Assembly (NCBI RefSeq): GCF_024266585.1
Contig: NZ_CP100647.1
Coordinates: forward strand, 725,001-789,000
Source: Xanthomonas sacchari
GTDB taxonomy: Bacteria > Pseudomonadota > Gammaproteobacteria > Xanthomonadales > Xanthomonadaceae
Direction of reading: 5' to 3'
DNA length: 64,000 nucleotides
Below are positions 9,373-18,116 of this stretch, in pieces. Both the position numbers and the translations under genes were made by a program. Within the stretch, counting starts at the first letter, position 1. The number at the start of each line of letters is the position of its first letter. A model generated the notes under the pieces. It was not told the origin of the DNA. It saw nothing but the letters and a program-made list of their open reading frames with translations, and did no database searches.

Positions 9373-10359
9373 TCAGCCGCGCGCGGTCAGCACCTCGGGA
9401 TTGGCCAGGTGCTGCGGCGCGCCGGCGGCGAAGGCCAGCACGTTGTCGAAGGCGGTCCCGAGGTAGAGCGCGTAGCTGGCCTGTTCGACGTAGCCCAGAT
9501 GCGGCGTCGCCAGCACGCGCGGGTGCCGCAGCAGCGGATGCTGCGGATCCAGCAGCGGTTCCTGCTCGAACACGTCCAGCGCCGCCTGCCCGGGGCGGCC
9601 GGCCTCCAGCGCCGCCAGCAGCGCGCCGGGGGCGAGCAGTTCGGCGCGGCTGGTATTGACCAGCAAGGCGTCCGGTTTCATCCGCAGCAGATCGTCCAAT
9701 CCGATCTGGTGGCGGGTGGCCGCGACCAGGCGGCGATGCAAGCTGAGGACGTCGCTCTCGGCGAACAGCGCCGCGCGGCTGGTGGCGACCGCGAAGCCGT
9801 CGGCCCGCGCCTGCGCGCAGCTGTCTTCGCTGCCCCACACCTGCACCTGCATGCCGAAGGCGCGGCCGTAGGCGGCGACGCGGCGGCCGATCTTGCCGTA
9901 GCTCCAGATGCCTAGCGTCAGGCCATCCAGGCTGCGGCCCAGCTGCGCATCGCCGGTGGCCTGCCAGCGCCCGGCCAGCAGCGCATCGCGGTAGGCCGGC
10001 AGGCGCCGGCTGGCCGCCATCAGCAGCGCCCAGGTCAGTTCCGCCGGCGCCACCGGCGAGCCGACGCCTTCGGCCACGGCAACGCCGCGGGCGGTGCAGG
10101 CGGCCAGGTCGATGTGCTCGCCGATCCGCCCGGTCTGGCTGATCAGGCGCAGCTTCGGCAGTTGCGCCAGCAGGGCGTCGTCGATGCGGGTGCGCTCGCG
10201 GATCAGCACCAGCGCCTCGGCCTCGGCGGCGTGGCGGATCAGGATCGCGCGGTCGGGCGCCAGCGCGGTCAGCACCTCGACGTGGTGCGCCTGCAGCCGC
10301 GCGAAGCAGGGCAGGTGGCGCACCGCATCCTGATAGTCGTCGGCGACCAGGATGCGCAT
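9373..10359 (-). CDS. D-isomer-specific 2-hydroxyacid dehydrogenase family protein
   Basis: 328 aa, cytosolic. The NAD-binding Rossmann segment reads GIWSYGKIGRRVAAYGRAFG, where the family normally has GxGxxG. The catalytic trio is present: Arg in LVNTSRAEL, Glu in DVFEQEP and His in TPHLG. Members reduce 2-keto acids to D-2-hydroxyacids or oxidise phosphoglycerate; the exact substrate cannot be assigned. It starts only 4 bp after the DUF1820 stop codon, so the two are probably one transcript. It converges with ctpA over a 30-bp gap. Confidence 0.88.
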   Translation of the reverse strand: MRILVADDYQDAVRHLPCFARLQAHHVEVLTALAPDRAILIRHAAEAEALVLIRERTRIDDALLAQLPKLRLISQTGRIGEHIDLAACTARGVAVAEGVGSPVAPAELTWALLMAASRRLPAYRDALLAGRWQATGDAQLGRSLDGLTLGIWSYGKIGRRVAAYGRAFGMQVQVWGSEDSCAQARADGFAVATSRAALFAESDVLSLHRRLVAATRHQIGLDDLLRMKPDALLVNTSRAELLAPGALLAALEAGRPGQAALDVFEQEPLLDPQHPLLRHPRVLATPHLGYVEQASYALYLGTAFDNVLAFAAGAPQHLANPEVLTARG

Positions 10360-10363
10360 CGGC

Positions 10364-10684
10364 TCAGCGTGGCTTGCCGGGCATCGGGAACGGCGTGACC
10401 ACCTTTTCGCCGGTGGCCGCGTCGCGGATCGCCGACGGCCCCTTCTTCTCCACCTCTTCGATGCGCACGATGCTCTGCATCGGCAGGTGCAGGGTCTTGG
10501 TGGCGCCGAACTCCTCGCGCAGGCGTTCCTCGGTGGGATCGATCACCAGTCCGTCGTGCACGTCGAACACCAGCGTGCCGATCTCGGTGAAGCCCCACAG
10601 ATGGCTGCTGCCGACGTGCTGGCAATACAGCTCGTAGACCTTGCCGTGGTTGAGGAAGGTCACTTTGTACAGGTGCTTGAACAT
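10364..10684 (-). CDS. DUF1820 family protein
   Basis: 106 aa. The N-terminus (MFKHLYKVTFLNHGKVYELY) and the central MQSIVRIEEVEKKGPS match the small conserved DUF1820 family found across gammaproteobacteria. No signal peptide or membrane segment. The function is unknown. The 4-bp gap to the downstream hydroxyacid dehydrogenase gene implies translational coupling. The rhomboid gene ends 38 bp upstream of its start. Confidence 0.85.
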   Translation of the reverse strand: MFKHLYKVTFLNHGKVYELYCQHVGSSHLWGFTEIGTLVFDVHDGLVIDPTEERLREEFGATKTLHLPMQSIVRIEEVEKKGPSAIRDAATGEKVVTPFPMPGKPR

Positions 10685-10721
10685 GCGCGCAGTATAAGGC
10701 GCGCCTGTCCCCGCACGCGGC

Positions 10722-11414
10722 TCAGAAGCCCTTGCGCTTGCGCAGCCGCCGTGCGATCGCCGCGCGCACGTACAGGCCGTAGACCATGCCGAAGGCGAAC
10801 CCGGCCAGGTGCGCCGACCACGCCACCATGCCGAACGCCGGGCCGATGTAGGCGAACACCACCTGCAGCGCCGCCCAGGTGCCGATCAGCAGCGAGGCAG
10901 GAGCGCGCACGAATTCCAGGAACAGCCCCAGCGGCAGCACCACACCGAGCTTGGCCCGCGGGAACAGCGCCAGGTAGGTGCCGATCAGCGCCGAGACCGC
11001 GCCGCTGGCGCCGATGATCACCCGGTCCGGGGTGCCGATCGCGAACACCGCGGCCAGGTTGGAGATCGCCCCGCCGCCCAGGAACAGCAGCAGGAACCGC
11101 CACGGCCCCAGCACGCGCTCGGCGGGCAGGCCGAAGATCAACAGGAACACCAGGTTGCCGAGCAGGTGCGACCAGTCGGCGTGCAGGAACAGCGCGGTGA
11201 ACAGGCGCAGCACGCTGCCGTCCTGCACCGTGGCCAGCCAGTCGCGCGGGCTGCCGACCCCGGCCGAGAGCGCACCCCAGTCCAGCCACAGCGTCGCGCG
11301 CGCCTCGTCGGGGCGGCTGATCGACCACAGGAAGGCCAGCCACATCGCCGCGAACAGCAGCGGGGTGGCCCAGCGCAGCGTGGTGCGTTCGCGGGATGGG
11401 ATGGAGACGAACAT
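10722..11414 (-). CDS. Rhomboid family intramembrane serine protease
   Basis: 230 aa with about six hydrophobic segments. The catalytic dyad is visible: Ser137 in GASGAV and His202 in SAHLAGFAFG. The HxxxN oxyanion pair is H83/N87 (HLLGN). The basic tail ends RRLRKRKGF. Rhomboids cut transmembrane helices of client proteins inside the inner membrane; the client here is unknown. It heads a same-strand group with DUF1820 and the hydroxyacid dehydrogenase. Confidence 0.93.
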   Translation of the reverse strand: MFVSIPSRERTTLRWATPLLFAAMWLAFLWSISRPDEARATLWLDWGALSAGVGSPRDWLATVQDGSVLRLFTALFLHADWSHLLGNLVFLLIFGLPAERVLGPWRFLLLFLGGGAISNLAAVFAIGTPDRVIIGASGAVSALIGTYLALFPRAKLGVVLPLGLFLEFVRAPASLLIGTWAALQVVFAYIGPAFGMVAWSAHLAGFAFGMVYGLYVRAAIARRLRKRKGF

Positions 11415-11516
11415 GCGAAGGAGGGGAACCGGAAACTGCTAGGGACGCCACGATAACGGCTTCATCCGGCTGAACACACGCCCACTCCACACGAACCTGA
11501 ACGTATCATGTCGTTA

Positions 11517-11552
11517 TTGTTGAGTTAACGCGGAGGCGTATACTCGCATACG
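11517..11552 (+). promoter_or_regulatory. Predicted sigma70 promoter and overlapping palindrome upstream of FadL-like gene
   Basis: TTGTTG at 11517-11522, a 16-bp spacer and TATACT at 11539-11544 form a plausible -35/-10 pair. An inverted repeat cgtat-N6-atacg (11537-11541 / 11548-11552) overlaps the -10 box, a position where a repressor could act. A partial third copy (cgtatg) follows at 11557. The predicted 5' leader is about 105 nt. Confidence 0.5.
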
Positions 11553-11658
11553 GCGTCGTATGTCGGGAGGGGACTCCGGCGCGCCTTTCTGGACCTTTTC
11601 GGCCCGGGAATGCGCAGGCGCGAACACAGACAATTCGTCTTCCGGAGAAAAACTAGCC

Positions 11659-12999
11659 ATGCAAAACGCAACCCAGTTCGTCCGTTTCACCGCTCTGGCC
11701 GTCGGCATCGTCGGCGCGCTGGCCATGGGCCAGGCGCACGGCGCCGCGTTCCAGCTCAAGGAGAACAGCGCCAAGGGCCTGGGCCGCGCCTTTGCCGGCT
11801 CTGGCAGCGCCCCCGGCGACGCCTCCATCATCGCCACCAACCCGGCCGGCATGCGCCAGCTCGACGGCCGCCAGTTCCAGGCCGACGTCAGCGCCATCCA
11901 GTTCTCGGCCAAGTACCAGGGCGACGGCGGCACCTACGCCACCGGCGCGCCGATCTCCGGCGGCCGCGGCGGCGACGCCGGCATGATCGCGCCGGTCCCG
12001 GCGGTGTACTTCCACCTGCCGTTCGGCGAGAACAACAACATGCACTTCGGCTCCTCGCTGACCGTGCCGTTCGGCTTCAAGACCGAATACGACCGCGACT
12101 GGGTCGGCCGCTACAACGGCGTCAAGACCGAGCTGCAGGCGATCGACCTGAACTTCGCCTTCTCCTACGACGTCAACCCGTACGTGTCGTTCGGCGCGTC
12201 GGTGTTCGCCGAGCGCCTGGACATCGACCTGAGCAACGCCGTCGACTTCGGCACCATCCTGGCCTCGCGCCGCGTGCCGGGCTTCGCGCCGGGCAGCGCC
12301 GACGGTTTCTCGCGCATCAAGGGCGACAACACCGCGGTCGGCTTCACCCTGGGCGGCCTGTTCAGCGTCGACGAGCACACCCACATCGGCTTCAGCTACC
12401 GCTCGCAGGTCGAGCACAAGATCACCGACGGCGACGCCGACTTCACCGTGCCGGGCAGTGCGGCCACCGTGCTGGCCGTCGCCGCGCCGGGCACCTTCGT
12501 CGACACCAAGGGCCGCGCCACGGTCAAGCTGCCGGCCAGCGCCACCGCCAGCTTCACCCATGACATCAACGAGCAGTGGACGGTGATGGCCGACGTCACC
12601 CGCACCGCCTGGAGCAAGTTCGACAAGGTCACCGTCGACTTCGCCTCCAACCAGCCCGACAGCGTGCTGGACTTCTCGTACCGCGACACCACCTTCGTGT
12701 CGCTGGGTGCCGACTACCGCATGAGCGACACGCTGACCCTGCGTGGCGGCCTGGCCTACGACCAGACCCCGACCACCGACCAGCACCGCGACGTGCGCGT
12801 GCCGGACGCGAGCCGCAAGTGGGTCTCGCTGGGTCTGACCTGGAAGCCGTCCGAGCAGGCCGAGTACAGCTTCGGCTACACCCACCTGTTCACCAGCGAT
12901 CCGAGCATCGCCACCACCAGCGCCACCGGCAACCGCCTGGTCGGCGACTACGACGTGAGCGGCAACGTGCTGGCGGCCTCGGTCAACTACAAGTTCTGA
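11659..12999 (+). CDS. OmpP1/FadL/TodX family outer-membrane transport protein
   Basis: 446 aa. Signal peptide to about residue 35 (GQAHGA), then AAFQLKENSAKGLGRAFAG, the N-terminal hatch sequence typical of FadL, and the NPAGM signature. The remainder is alternating amphipathic beta strands ending in NYKF, a terminal aromatic suited to outer-membrane insertion. The family takes up long-chain fatty acids and other hydrophobic compounds. The start was chosen at 11659 because of 'ggaga' upstream and the signal peptide; an extended frame begins at 11560 but adds nothing typical. Flanked by its own promoter and terminator. Confidence 0.93.
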   Translation: MQNATQFVRFTALAVGIVGALAMGQAHGAAFQLKENSAKGLGRAFAGSGSAPGDASIIATNPAGMRQLDGRQFQADVSAIQFSAKYQGDGGTYATGAPISGGRGGDAGMIAPVPAVYFHLPFGENNNMHFGSSLTVPFGFKTEYDRDWVGRYNGVKTELQAIDLNFAFSYDVNPYVSFGASVFAERLDIDLSNAVDFGTILASRRVPGFAPGSADGFSRIKGDNTAVGFTLGGLFSVDEHTHIGFSYRSQVEHKITDGDADFTVPGSAATVLAVAAPGTFVDTKGRATVKLPASATASFTHDINEQWTVMADVTRTAWSKFDKVTVDFASNQPDSVLDFSYRDTTFVSLGADYRMSDTLTLRGGLAYDQTPTTDQHRDVRVPDASRKWVSLGLTWKPSEQAEYSFGYTHLFTSDPSIATTSATGNRLVGDYDVSGNVLAASVNYKF

Positions 13000-13022
13000 T
13001 CGCAGGCGCTTCGCAGCTCACG

Positions 13023-13052
13023 AAAAAGCCCCGCTTCGGCGGGGCTTTTTTT
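13023..13052. terminator. Terminator between FadL-like gene and putA (works both ways)
   Basis: 12-bp stem aaaaagccccgc / gcggggcttttt with a TTCG tetraloop. It has A-rich and T-rich sides, so it can terminate the FadL-like transcript and also the convergent putA transcript. Confidence 0.92.
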
Positions 13053-13138
13053 GTGCCCGTCCGCGGCGTGCGATGCGCGCTGCGGCAGGCCGCGCTCGGC
13101 GCAGGTTCCGGGCGGAACGCTGCGTCGAGCGGGGCGGC

Positions 13139-16100
13139 TCAGTCGCCCAGGGTCAGCAGCGAGGCGTTGCCGCCGGCGGCGGTGGTGTTGACCGTCACCA
13201 CCTTCTCGGTGGCGAAGCGCAGCAGGTAGTGCGGGCCGCCGGCCTTGGGGCCGGTGCCGGACAGGCCCTGGCCGCCGAACGGCTGCACGCCGACCACCGC
13301 GCCGATCTGGTTGCGGTTGACGTAGACGTTGCCCACCGCCACCCGCGAGGCGATGCGCTCGATGGTCTCGTCGATGCGCGAATGCACGCCCAGGGTCAGG
13401 CCGTAGCCGGTGGCGTTGATCTGGTCGATCACCGCATCGAGCTGGTCGGCCTTCCAGCGGATCACGTGCAGCACCGGGCCGAAGATCTCGCGCTGCAACT
13501 GCGCCAGCGACTGCAGCTCGTAGGCGCGCGGGGCGAAGAAGCTGCCGTGCGCGGTGGCCGCGTCGGTGGCGGCGACGGCGATGGCGCGCGCTTCGCGGTC
13601 CATGCGCGCGGCGTGATCGGTGAGGATCTGCAGCGCATCGGCGTCGATCACCGGGCCGACGTCGGTGGACAGCAGGCCCGGGTCGCCGACCTTCAGTTCG
13701 GCCATCGCGCCGGCCAGCATGGTCATCACCTTGTCGGCGATGTCGTCCTGCACGAACAGCACGCGCGCGGCCGAGCAGCGCTGGCCGGCGGAGATGAAGG
13801 CGCTGGAGATCGCGTCCTTGACCACCGCTTCGGGCAGCGACGAGGAGTCGGCGATGAAGGCGTTCTGGCCGCCGGTCTCGGCGATCAGCACGCCGATGGC
13901 GGCATCGCGCGCGGCCAGCGCGCGGTTGATCGCGCGCGCGGTCTCGGTGGAGCCGGTGAAGGCGACGCCGGCCACGCGCGGATCGCGGGTCAGCGCGGTG
14001 CCGACGGTGGCGCCGTCGCCGGGCAGGAACTGCACTACCGCCTCCGGCACGCCGGCTTCGTGCAGCAGCTTCACCGCGGCATGGCCGACCAGGTTGGTCT
14101 GCTCGGCCGGCTTGGCGATGACGCTGTTGCCGGCGGCCAGCGCCGCGGCGACCTGGCCGAGGAAGATCGCCAGCGGGAAGTTCCACGGGCTGATGCACAC
14201 GAACACGCCACGGCCGTGCAGCTGCAGTTCGTTGGATTCGCCGGTCGGCCCGGGCAGGCGCTCGGGCGCACCGAACTGCGCGCGCGCCTGGCCGGCGTAG
14301 TAGCGCAGGAAATCCACCGCTTCGCGCACTTCGGCGACGCCGTCGGGCAGGGTCTTGCCGGCTTCCTTGACGCACAGCGCCATGAACTCGGGCATGCGCG
14401 CTTCCAGCAGGTCGGCGGCGTGTTCGAGGATGGTGGCGCGGCTGGCGGCCGGGGTGCGGTTCCAGGCCGGGTAGGCGGCCGCGGCATTGCTCAGCGCCTT
14501 TTCCACGGTGGCGGCATCGGCCGGCTTCCAGTGGCCGACGACCTGACGGCGATCGGCCGGGTTGGCGACCGGCAGCGCGTCGCCGGCGATCACCGCGCCG
14601 GGCACCAGCGGCGCGGCCTGCCAGGGCTTGAGCGCGGCGTTGAGCTGGTCGGCCAGCGCGCGCAGGTCATTGTCGTTGGCGAGGTTGGCGCCCATGGAGT
14701 TCTTCCTGTTGTGGTTCTGGCTGCGCAGCAGATCGACCGGCAGCGGAATCTTCGGATGCGGGATGGAGGCGAACGCGGACACCGCTTCGACCGGATCGCG
14801 GATCAGGTCTTCGATGGCCACGTTCTCGTCGGTGATGCGGTTGACGAAGCTGGAGTTGGCGCCGTTCTCCAGCAGGCGCCGCACCAGGTACGGCAGCAGG
14901 TCCTCATGCGAGCCCACCGGCGCGTACACGCGGCAGGGCACGCCGAGGCGGTCGGCGGGGATCACCTCGGCGTAGAGGTCGTCGCCCATGCCGTGCAGCT
15001 TCTGGTGCTCGTAGTCGCGGCCGCCGGCGATGGCGCGCACCGCGGCGATGGTCTGCGCGTTGTGGGTGGCGAACATCGGATACAGCGCGTCGCTGTGCGC
15101 GAACAGGCGCTTGGCGCAGGCCAGGTAGGACACGTCGGTGTTCTGCTTGCGGGTGAACACCGGATAGCCCGGATGGCCTTCGACCTGCGCGCGCTTGATC
15201 TCCGCGTCCCAGTAGGCGCCCTTGACCAGGCGCACCGGGATGCGGCGGCCGACGCGGCGCGCCAGGTCGGCGAGGAAGTCGATGGTGTACGGGGTGCGCT
15301 TCTGGTACGCCTGCACCGCCAGGCCGTAGCCTTCCCAGCCGTCCAGCGAGGGATCGGAGAAGGTGGCCTCGATGATGTCCAGCGACAGTTCCAGGCGGTC
15401 GGCTTCCTCGGCATCGACCGTGTAGCCGATGCCGTAGGACTTGGCCAGTTGCGCCAACTCCAGCACGCCCGGCACCAGCTCGGCCATCACCCGCGCGCGC
15501 TTGGCGTGCTCGTAGCGCGGGTACAGCGCCGAGAGCTTGATCGAGATGCTGGGCGCGGCGAACACCGCGTCCTTGCCGCCGCCCTGCGGGCGCTGCGCGG
15601 CGAAGTGCTTGCCGATGGCGTGGATCGCCTGGCGGTAGGCATCGAGATAGCGCTGCGCGTCCTGCATCGTCAGCGCGCCTTCGCCGAGCATGTCGAACGA
15701 ATAGCGGTAGTGGGCGTTGTCGCCCTTCTTCGAGCGGGTCAGCGCTTCGCCGATGGTCCGGCCCATCACGAACTGGTGGCCCATGATCTTCATCGCCTGG
15801 CGCACCGCCAGGCGGATCACCGGCTCGCCGACGCGGCCGATCAGGCGCTTGAACGCGCCGGCCACGTCGGCGCGGGTGAGGTCGTTGATCTGCACCAGCT
15901 TGCCGGTGAGCATCAGGCCCCAGGTCGAGGCGTTGACCAGCAGCGAGTCGCTCTCGCCCATGTGCTTCTTCCAGTCCGCATCGCCGAGCTTGTCGCGGAT
16001 CAGCTTGTCGGCAGTGTCCTGGTCGGGGATGCGCAGCAGCGCTTCGGCCACGCACATCAGCAGTACGCCTTCCTCGCTGCCGAGATCGTACTGGCGCATG

Positions 16101-16369
16101 AAGGCCTCGATCGCACCCTGGTCCTGGGCGCGAGCGCGTACCCGGGTGACCAGGTCGGCGGCCAGCGCCTGCACCTTGGCCTGGTCGGCCGCGGGCAGGC
16201 GCGCCTGCTCGAGCAGTTCGCGCACGTGTTCGGCTTCGTCCTTGAGCCAGGCGGCGGTGATCGCCGCGCGCAGGGCCTGCGGCGCGGGCGGGAGTTCGGG
16301 GGACAGCAACGGCGAAGGAGACGCGGACGGCATCGCCGGAACAGAGCCGGCGCCAGGCAGAGCGTTCAT
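13139..16369 (-). CDS. putA: Bifunctional proline dehydrogenase / L-glutamate-gamma-semialdehyde dehydrogenase
   Basis: 1076 aa. Oxidises proline to glutamate in two channelled steps with FAD and NAD+. The proline dehydrogenase barrel spans roughly residues 100-480 (VRLVKGAYWDAEIKRAQ near 380). The aldehyde dehydrogenase spans about 540-1060, with Glu near 829 (AETGGQNAFI) and nucleophile Cys near 866 (AGQRCSAARV). There is no N-terminal ribbon-helix-helix, so this is a short PutA that cannot repress its own gene as the E. coli protein does. The first 30 residues are Pro/Ser/Ala-rich. Monocistronic; it converges with the FadL-like gene at a shared terminator. How it is regulated is not visible. 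Confidence 0.97.
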   Translation of the reverse strand: MNALPGAGSVPAMPSASPSPLLSPELPPAPQALRAAITAAWLKDEAEHVRELLEQARLPAADQAKVQALAADLVTRVRARAQDQGAIEAFMRQYDLGSEEGVLLMCVAEALLRIPDQDTADKLIRDKLGDADWKKHMGESDSLLVNASTWGLMLTGKLVQINDLTRADVAGAFKRLIGRVGEPVIRLAVRQAMKIMGHQFVMGRTIGEALTRSKKGDNAHYRYSFDMLGEGALTMQDAQRYLDAYRQAIHAIGKHFAAQRPQGGGKDAVFAAPSISIKLSALYPRYEHAKRARVMAELVPGVLELAQLAKSYGIGYTVDAEEADRLELSLDIIEATFSDPSLDGWEGYGLAVQAYQKRTPYTIDFLADLARRVGRRIPVRLVKGAYWDAEIKRAQVEGHPGYPVFTRKQNTDVSYLACAKRLFAHSDALYPMFATHNAQTIAAVRAIAGGRDYEHQKLHGMGDDLYAEVIPADRLGVPCRVYAPVGSHEDLLPYLVRRLLENGANSSFVNRITDENVAIEDLIRDPVEAVSAFASIPHPKIPLPVDLLRSQNHNRKNSMGANLANDNDLRALADQLNAALKPWQAAPLVPGAVIAGDALPVANPADRRQVVGHWKPADAATVEKALSNAAAAYPAWNRTPAASRATILEHAADLLEARMPEFMALCVKEAGKTLPDGVAEVREAVDFLRYYAGQARAQFGAPERLPGPTGESNELQLHGRGVFVCISPWNFPLAIFLGQVAAALAAGNSVIAKPAEQTNLVGHAAVKLLHEAGVPEAVVQFLPGDGATVGTALTRDPRVAGVAFTGSTETARAINRALAARDAAIGVLIAETGGQNAFIADSSSLPEAVVKDAISSAFISAGQRCSAARVLFVQDDIADKVMTMLAGAMAELKVGDPGLLSTDVGPVIDADALQILTDHAARMDREARAIAVAATDAATAHGSFFAPRAYELQSLAQLQREIFGPVLHVIRWKADQLDAVIDQINATGYGLTLGVHSRIDETIERIASRVAVGNVYVNRNQIGAVVGVQPFGGQGLSGTGPKAGGPHYLLRFATEKVVTVNTTAAGGNASLLTLGD

Positions 16370-16595
16370 GCAGGAAAGGCCAGGGACAGAGCCCGCTATT
16401 TTATGTCAGCGCCTGCACGCGCAGGGCGCTGCCGGCATCGCCGCGGCGATGCTGCGCGTGCCCAGGCTGAACACGAATCTAGTTGCGCTGCAGCATTTTT
16501 TGTGGTGAACGCGCGCTTGCCGCCGCGCAGGCCCGGGGCTACCATCCAGGCGTGCTCGCGGCTCGGGCGCGAGCGGTTCGGAAGCGCGGTTCGAC

Positions 16596-17075
16596 ATGAT
16601 CGAAATGTTTCCGTTTTCTCCGGAGGGGTCGGGTACGCAGCTGCTGCTGCTGCGGCCGCCGCGGGCGTTGAATGCCCGGCAATTCGTTCTGTTGTTCGTC
16701 GCACTGGCCGGGGCGATGTGGGCCGTGGCCGGGCTGGGCTGGCTCGCCGGCAATGTGTTCGCGCCTGCGTTCGCGCTGTTGCACAGCATGGTGGTGGCGC
16801 TCGCGCTGCATTGGTCGTGGCGCGGCGGCGAGCGCGAAGAGGAGATCCGGGTGGGTCCGGCGTGCGTGGAAGTGACCCATCCGAATGCAGGAACGCCGGC
16901 GTTCCGCGCCCATCCGCACTGGGTGCGGTTGCGGATCGAAGGCGACGACAGGGTGGTGCTGGCATCCAGCGGCAAGCAGGTCCGGGTTGGCGAGTTCCTC
17001 GGCCCCGACGAACGCCGGCAACTGGCGCAGACCCTGGAAGGCTTGCTGGCGGCCGCGACCGGTCGCAACCGATGA
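16596..17075 (+). CDS. DUF2244 membrane protein at head of cytochrome oxidase cluster
   Basis: 159 aa with two adjacent transmembrane segments (about residues 30-72), then a soluble domain ending in EFLGPDERRQLAQTLEGLL, as in DUF2244 proteins. DUF2244 genes are often next to cytochrome oxidase genes, and this one lies 20 bp before ctaC. A role in oxidase biogenesis is inferred from position only. Confidence 0.85.
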   Translation: MIEMFPFSPEGSGTQLLLLRPPRALNARQFVLLFVALAGAMWAVAGLGWLAGNVFAPAFALLHSMVVALALHWSWRGGEREEEIRVGPACVEVTHPNAGTPAFRAHPHWVRLRIEGDDRVVLASSGKQVRVGEFLGPDERRQLAQTLEGLLAAATGRNR

Positions 17076-17095
17076 CGCTCCAAGGGGTCTAGGCA

Positions 17096-18085
17096 ATGAA
17101 GCAACGCGGCGGGTGGGTGCAACAGGCGGTCAGGGGCGGGATGGCGTTGGCGGCGGCGATGGCCGCACCGCTGGCATGGGCGCAGTCGGCCGATCCCAAG
17201 CCGTGGCAGCTCAACATGGGACGGGGCGTCACCCAGAGCGCGCGCAACGCCTACGACGCGCACATGGTCGCGCTGTGGGTCTGCGTAGTCATCGGCGTGC
17301 TGGTGTTCGGCGCGATGGCCTATGCGATCTTCAAGTTCCGCAAGTCCAAGGGCGCGGTGCCGGCGCAGTTCACCCACAACACCAAGGCCGAGATCGTGTG
17401 GACGGTGATCCCGGTGCTGATCCTGATCGTGATGGCCTGGCCGGCCACGGCCAAGCTGATCGCGATGTACGACACCCGCGATGCCGAGATGACGGTGAAG
17501 GTCACCGGCTACCAGTGGATGTGGCGCTACGAATACCTGGGCGAGAACGTGGCGTTCACCAGCCGCCTGGCGCGCAGTTCCGACCGCCTGCGGCAGAGCG
17601 GCGCCGTGCCCACGATCGAGCAGGATCCGCACTACCTGCTGGACGTGGACAACCGGCTGGTGCTGCCGGTGAACACCAAGGTGCGCTTCGTCATCACCGC
17701 CGACGACGTCATCCACGCCTGGTGGGTGCCGGCGCTGGGGTGGAAGCAGGACGCCATCCCCGGAATCATCAACGAGGCCTGGACCAGCATCGACACCCCC
17801 GGGGTATACCGCGGCCAGTGCGCCGAGCTGTGCGGCAAGGACCACGGCTTCATGCCGATCGTGGTCGAGGCGGTGAGCAAGCAGGACTTCCAGAAGTGGC
17901 TGGCATCGCGCAAGCCGGCACCCGCCGCCGCGCCCGCGCCGGCCACGCCGGCGGCCCCGGCCGCCGCACCGGCCACGTCCGACCCCGCTGCGGCGCCCGC
18001 GGACGCTCAGGCGCCGGCGGCGCCGCCGCAGGCGCGGCTGTCGCGTCCTCGTCCCGACTCGCACCTGACCGTGCAAGCCGCCTGA
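17096..18085 (+). CDS. ctaC: Cytochrome c oxidase subunit II
   Basis: 329 aa. Signal peptide ending near PLAWA, two transmembrane helices (about residues 60-85 and 100-120), then the periplasmic CuA domain. The CuA motif CAELCGKDHGFM gives C242, E244, C246, H250 and M253. The last 55 residues are an Ala/Pro tail with no heme-binding CXXCH, so this is not a caa3-type fusion. It accepts electrons from cytochrome c and passes them to subunit I. The tail is longer than in most subunit II proteins. Confidence 0.97.
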   Translation: MKQRGGWVQQAVRGGMALAAAMAAPLAWAQSADPKPWQLNMGRGVTQSARNAYDAHMVALWVCVVIGVLVFGAMAYAIFKFRKSKGAVPAQFTHNTKAEIVWTVIPVLILIVMAWPATAKLIAMYDTRDAEMTVKVTGYQWMWRYEYLGENVAFTSRLARSSDRLRQSGAVPTIEQDPHYLLDVDNRLVLPVNTKVRFVITADDVIHAWWVPALGWKQDAIPGIINEAWTSIDTPGVYRGQCAELCGKDHGFMPIVVEAVSKQDFQKWLASRKPAPAAAPAPATPAAPAAAPATSDPAAAPADAQAPAAPPQARLSRPRPDSHLTVQAA

Positions 18086-18116
18086 TCTCCCTCACTCCTT
18101 TCCTGAGGTAGCCGCC

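Noticed and set aside
11653-12885. 410-codon minus-strand frame over the FadL-like gene
   Set aside because: Low-complexity Val/Gly/Arg/Ala product, the third-position shadow of a real gene with signal peptide and terminator.
13073-17092. 1339-codon plus-strand frame
   Set aside because: Antisense to putA, which has both catalytic domains intact.
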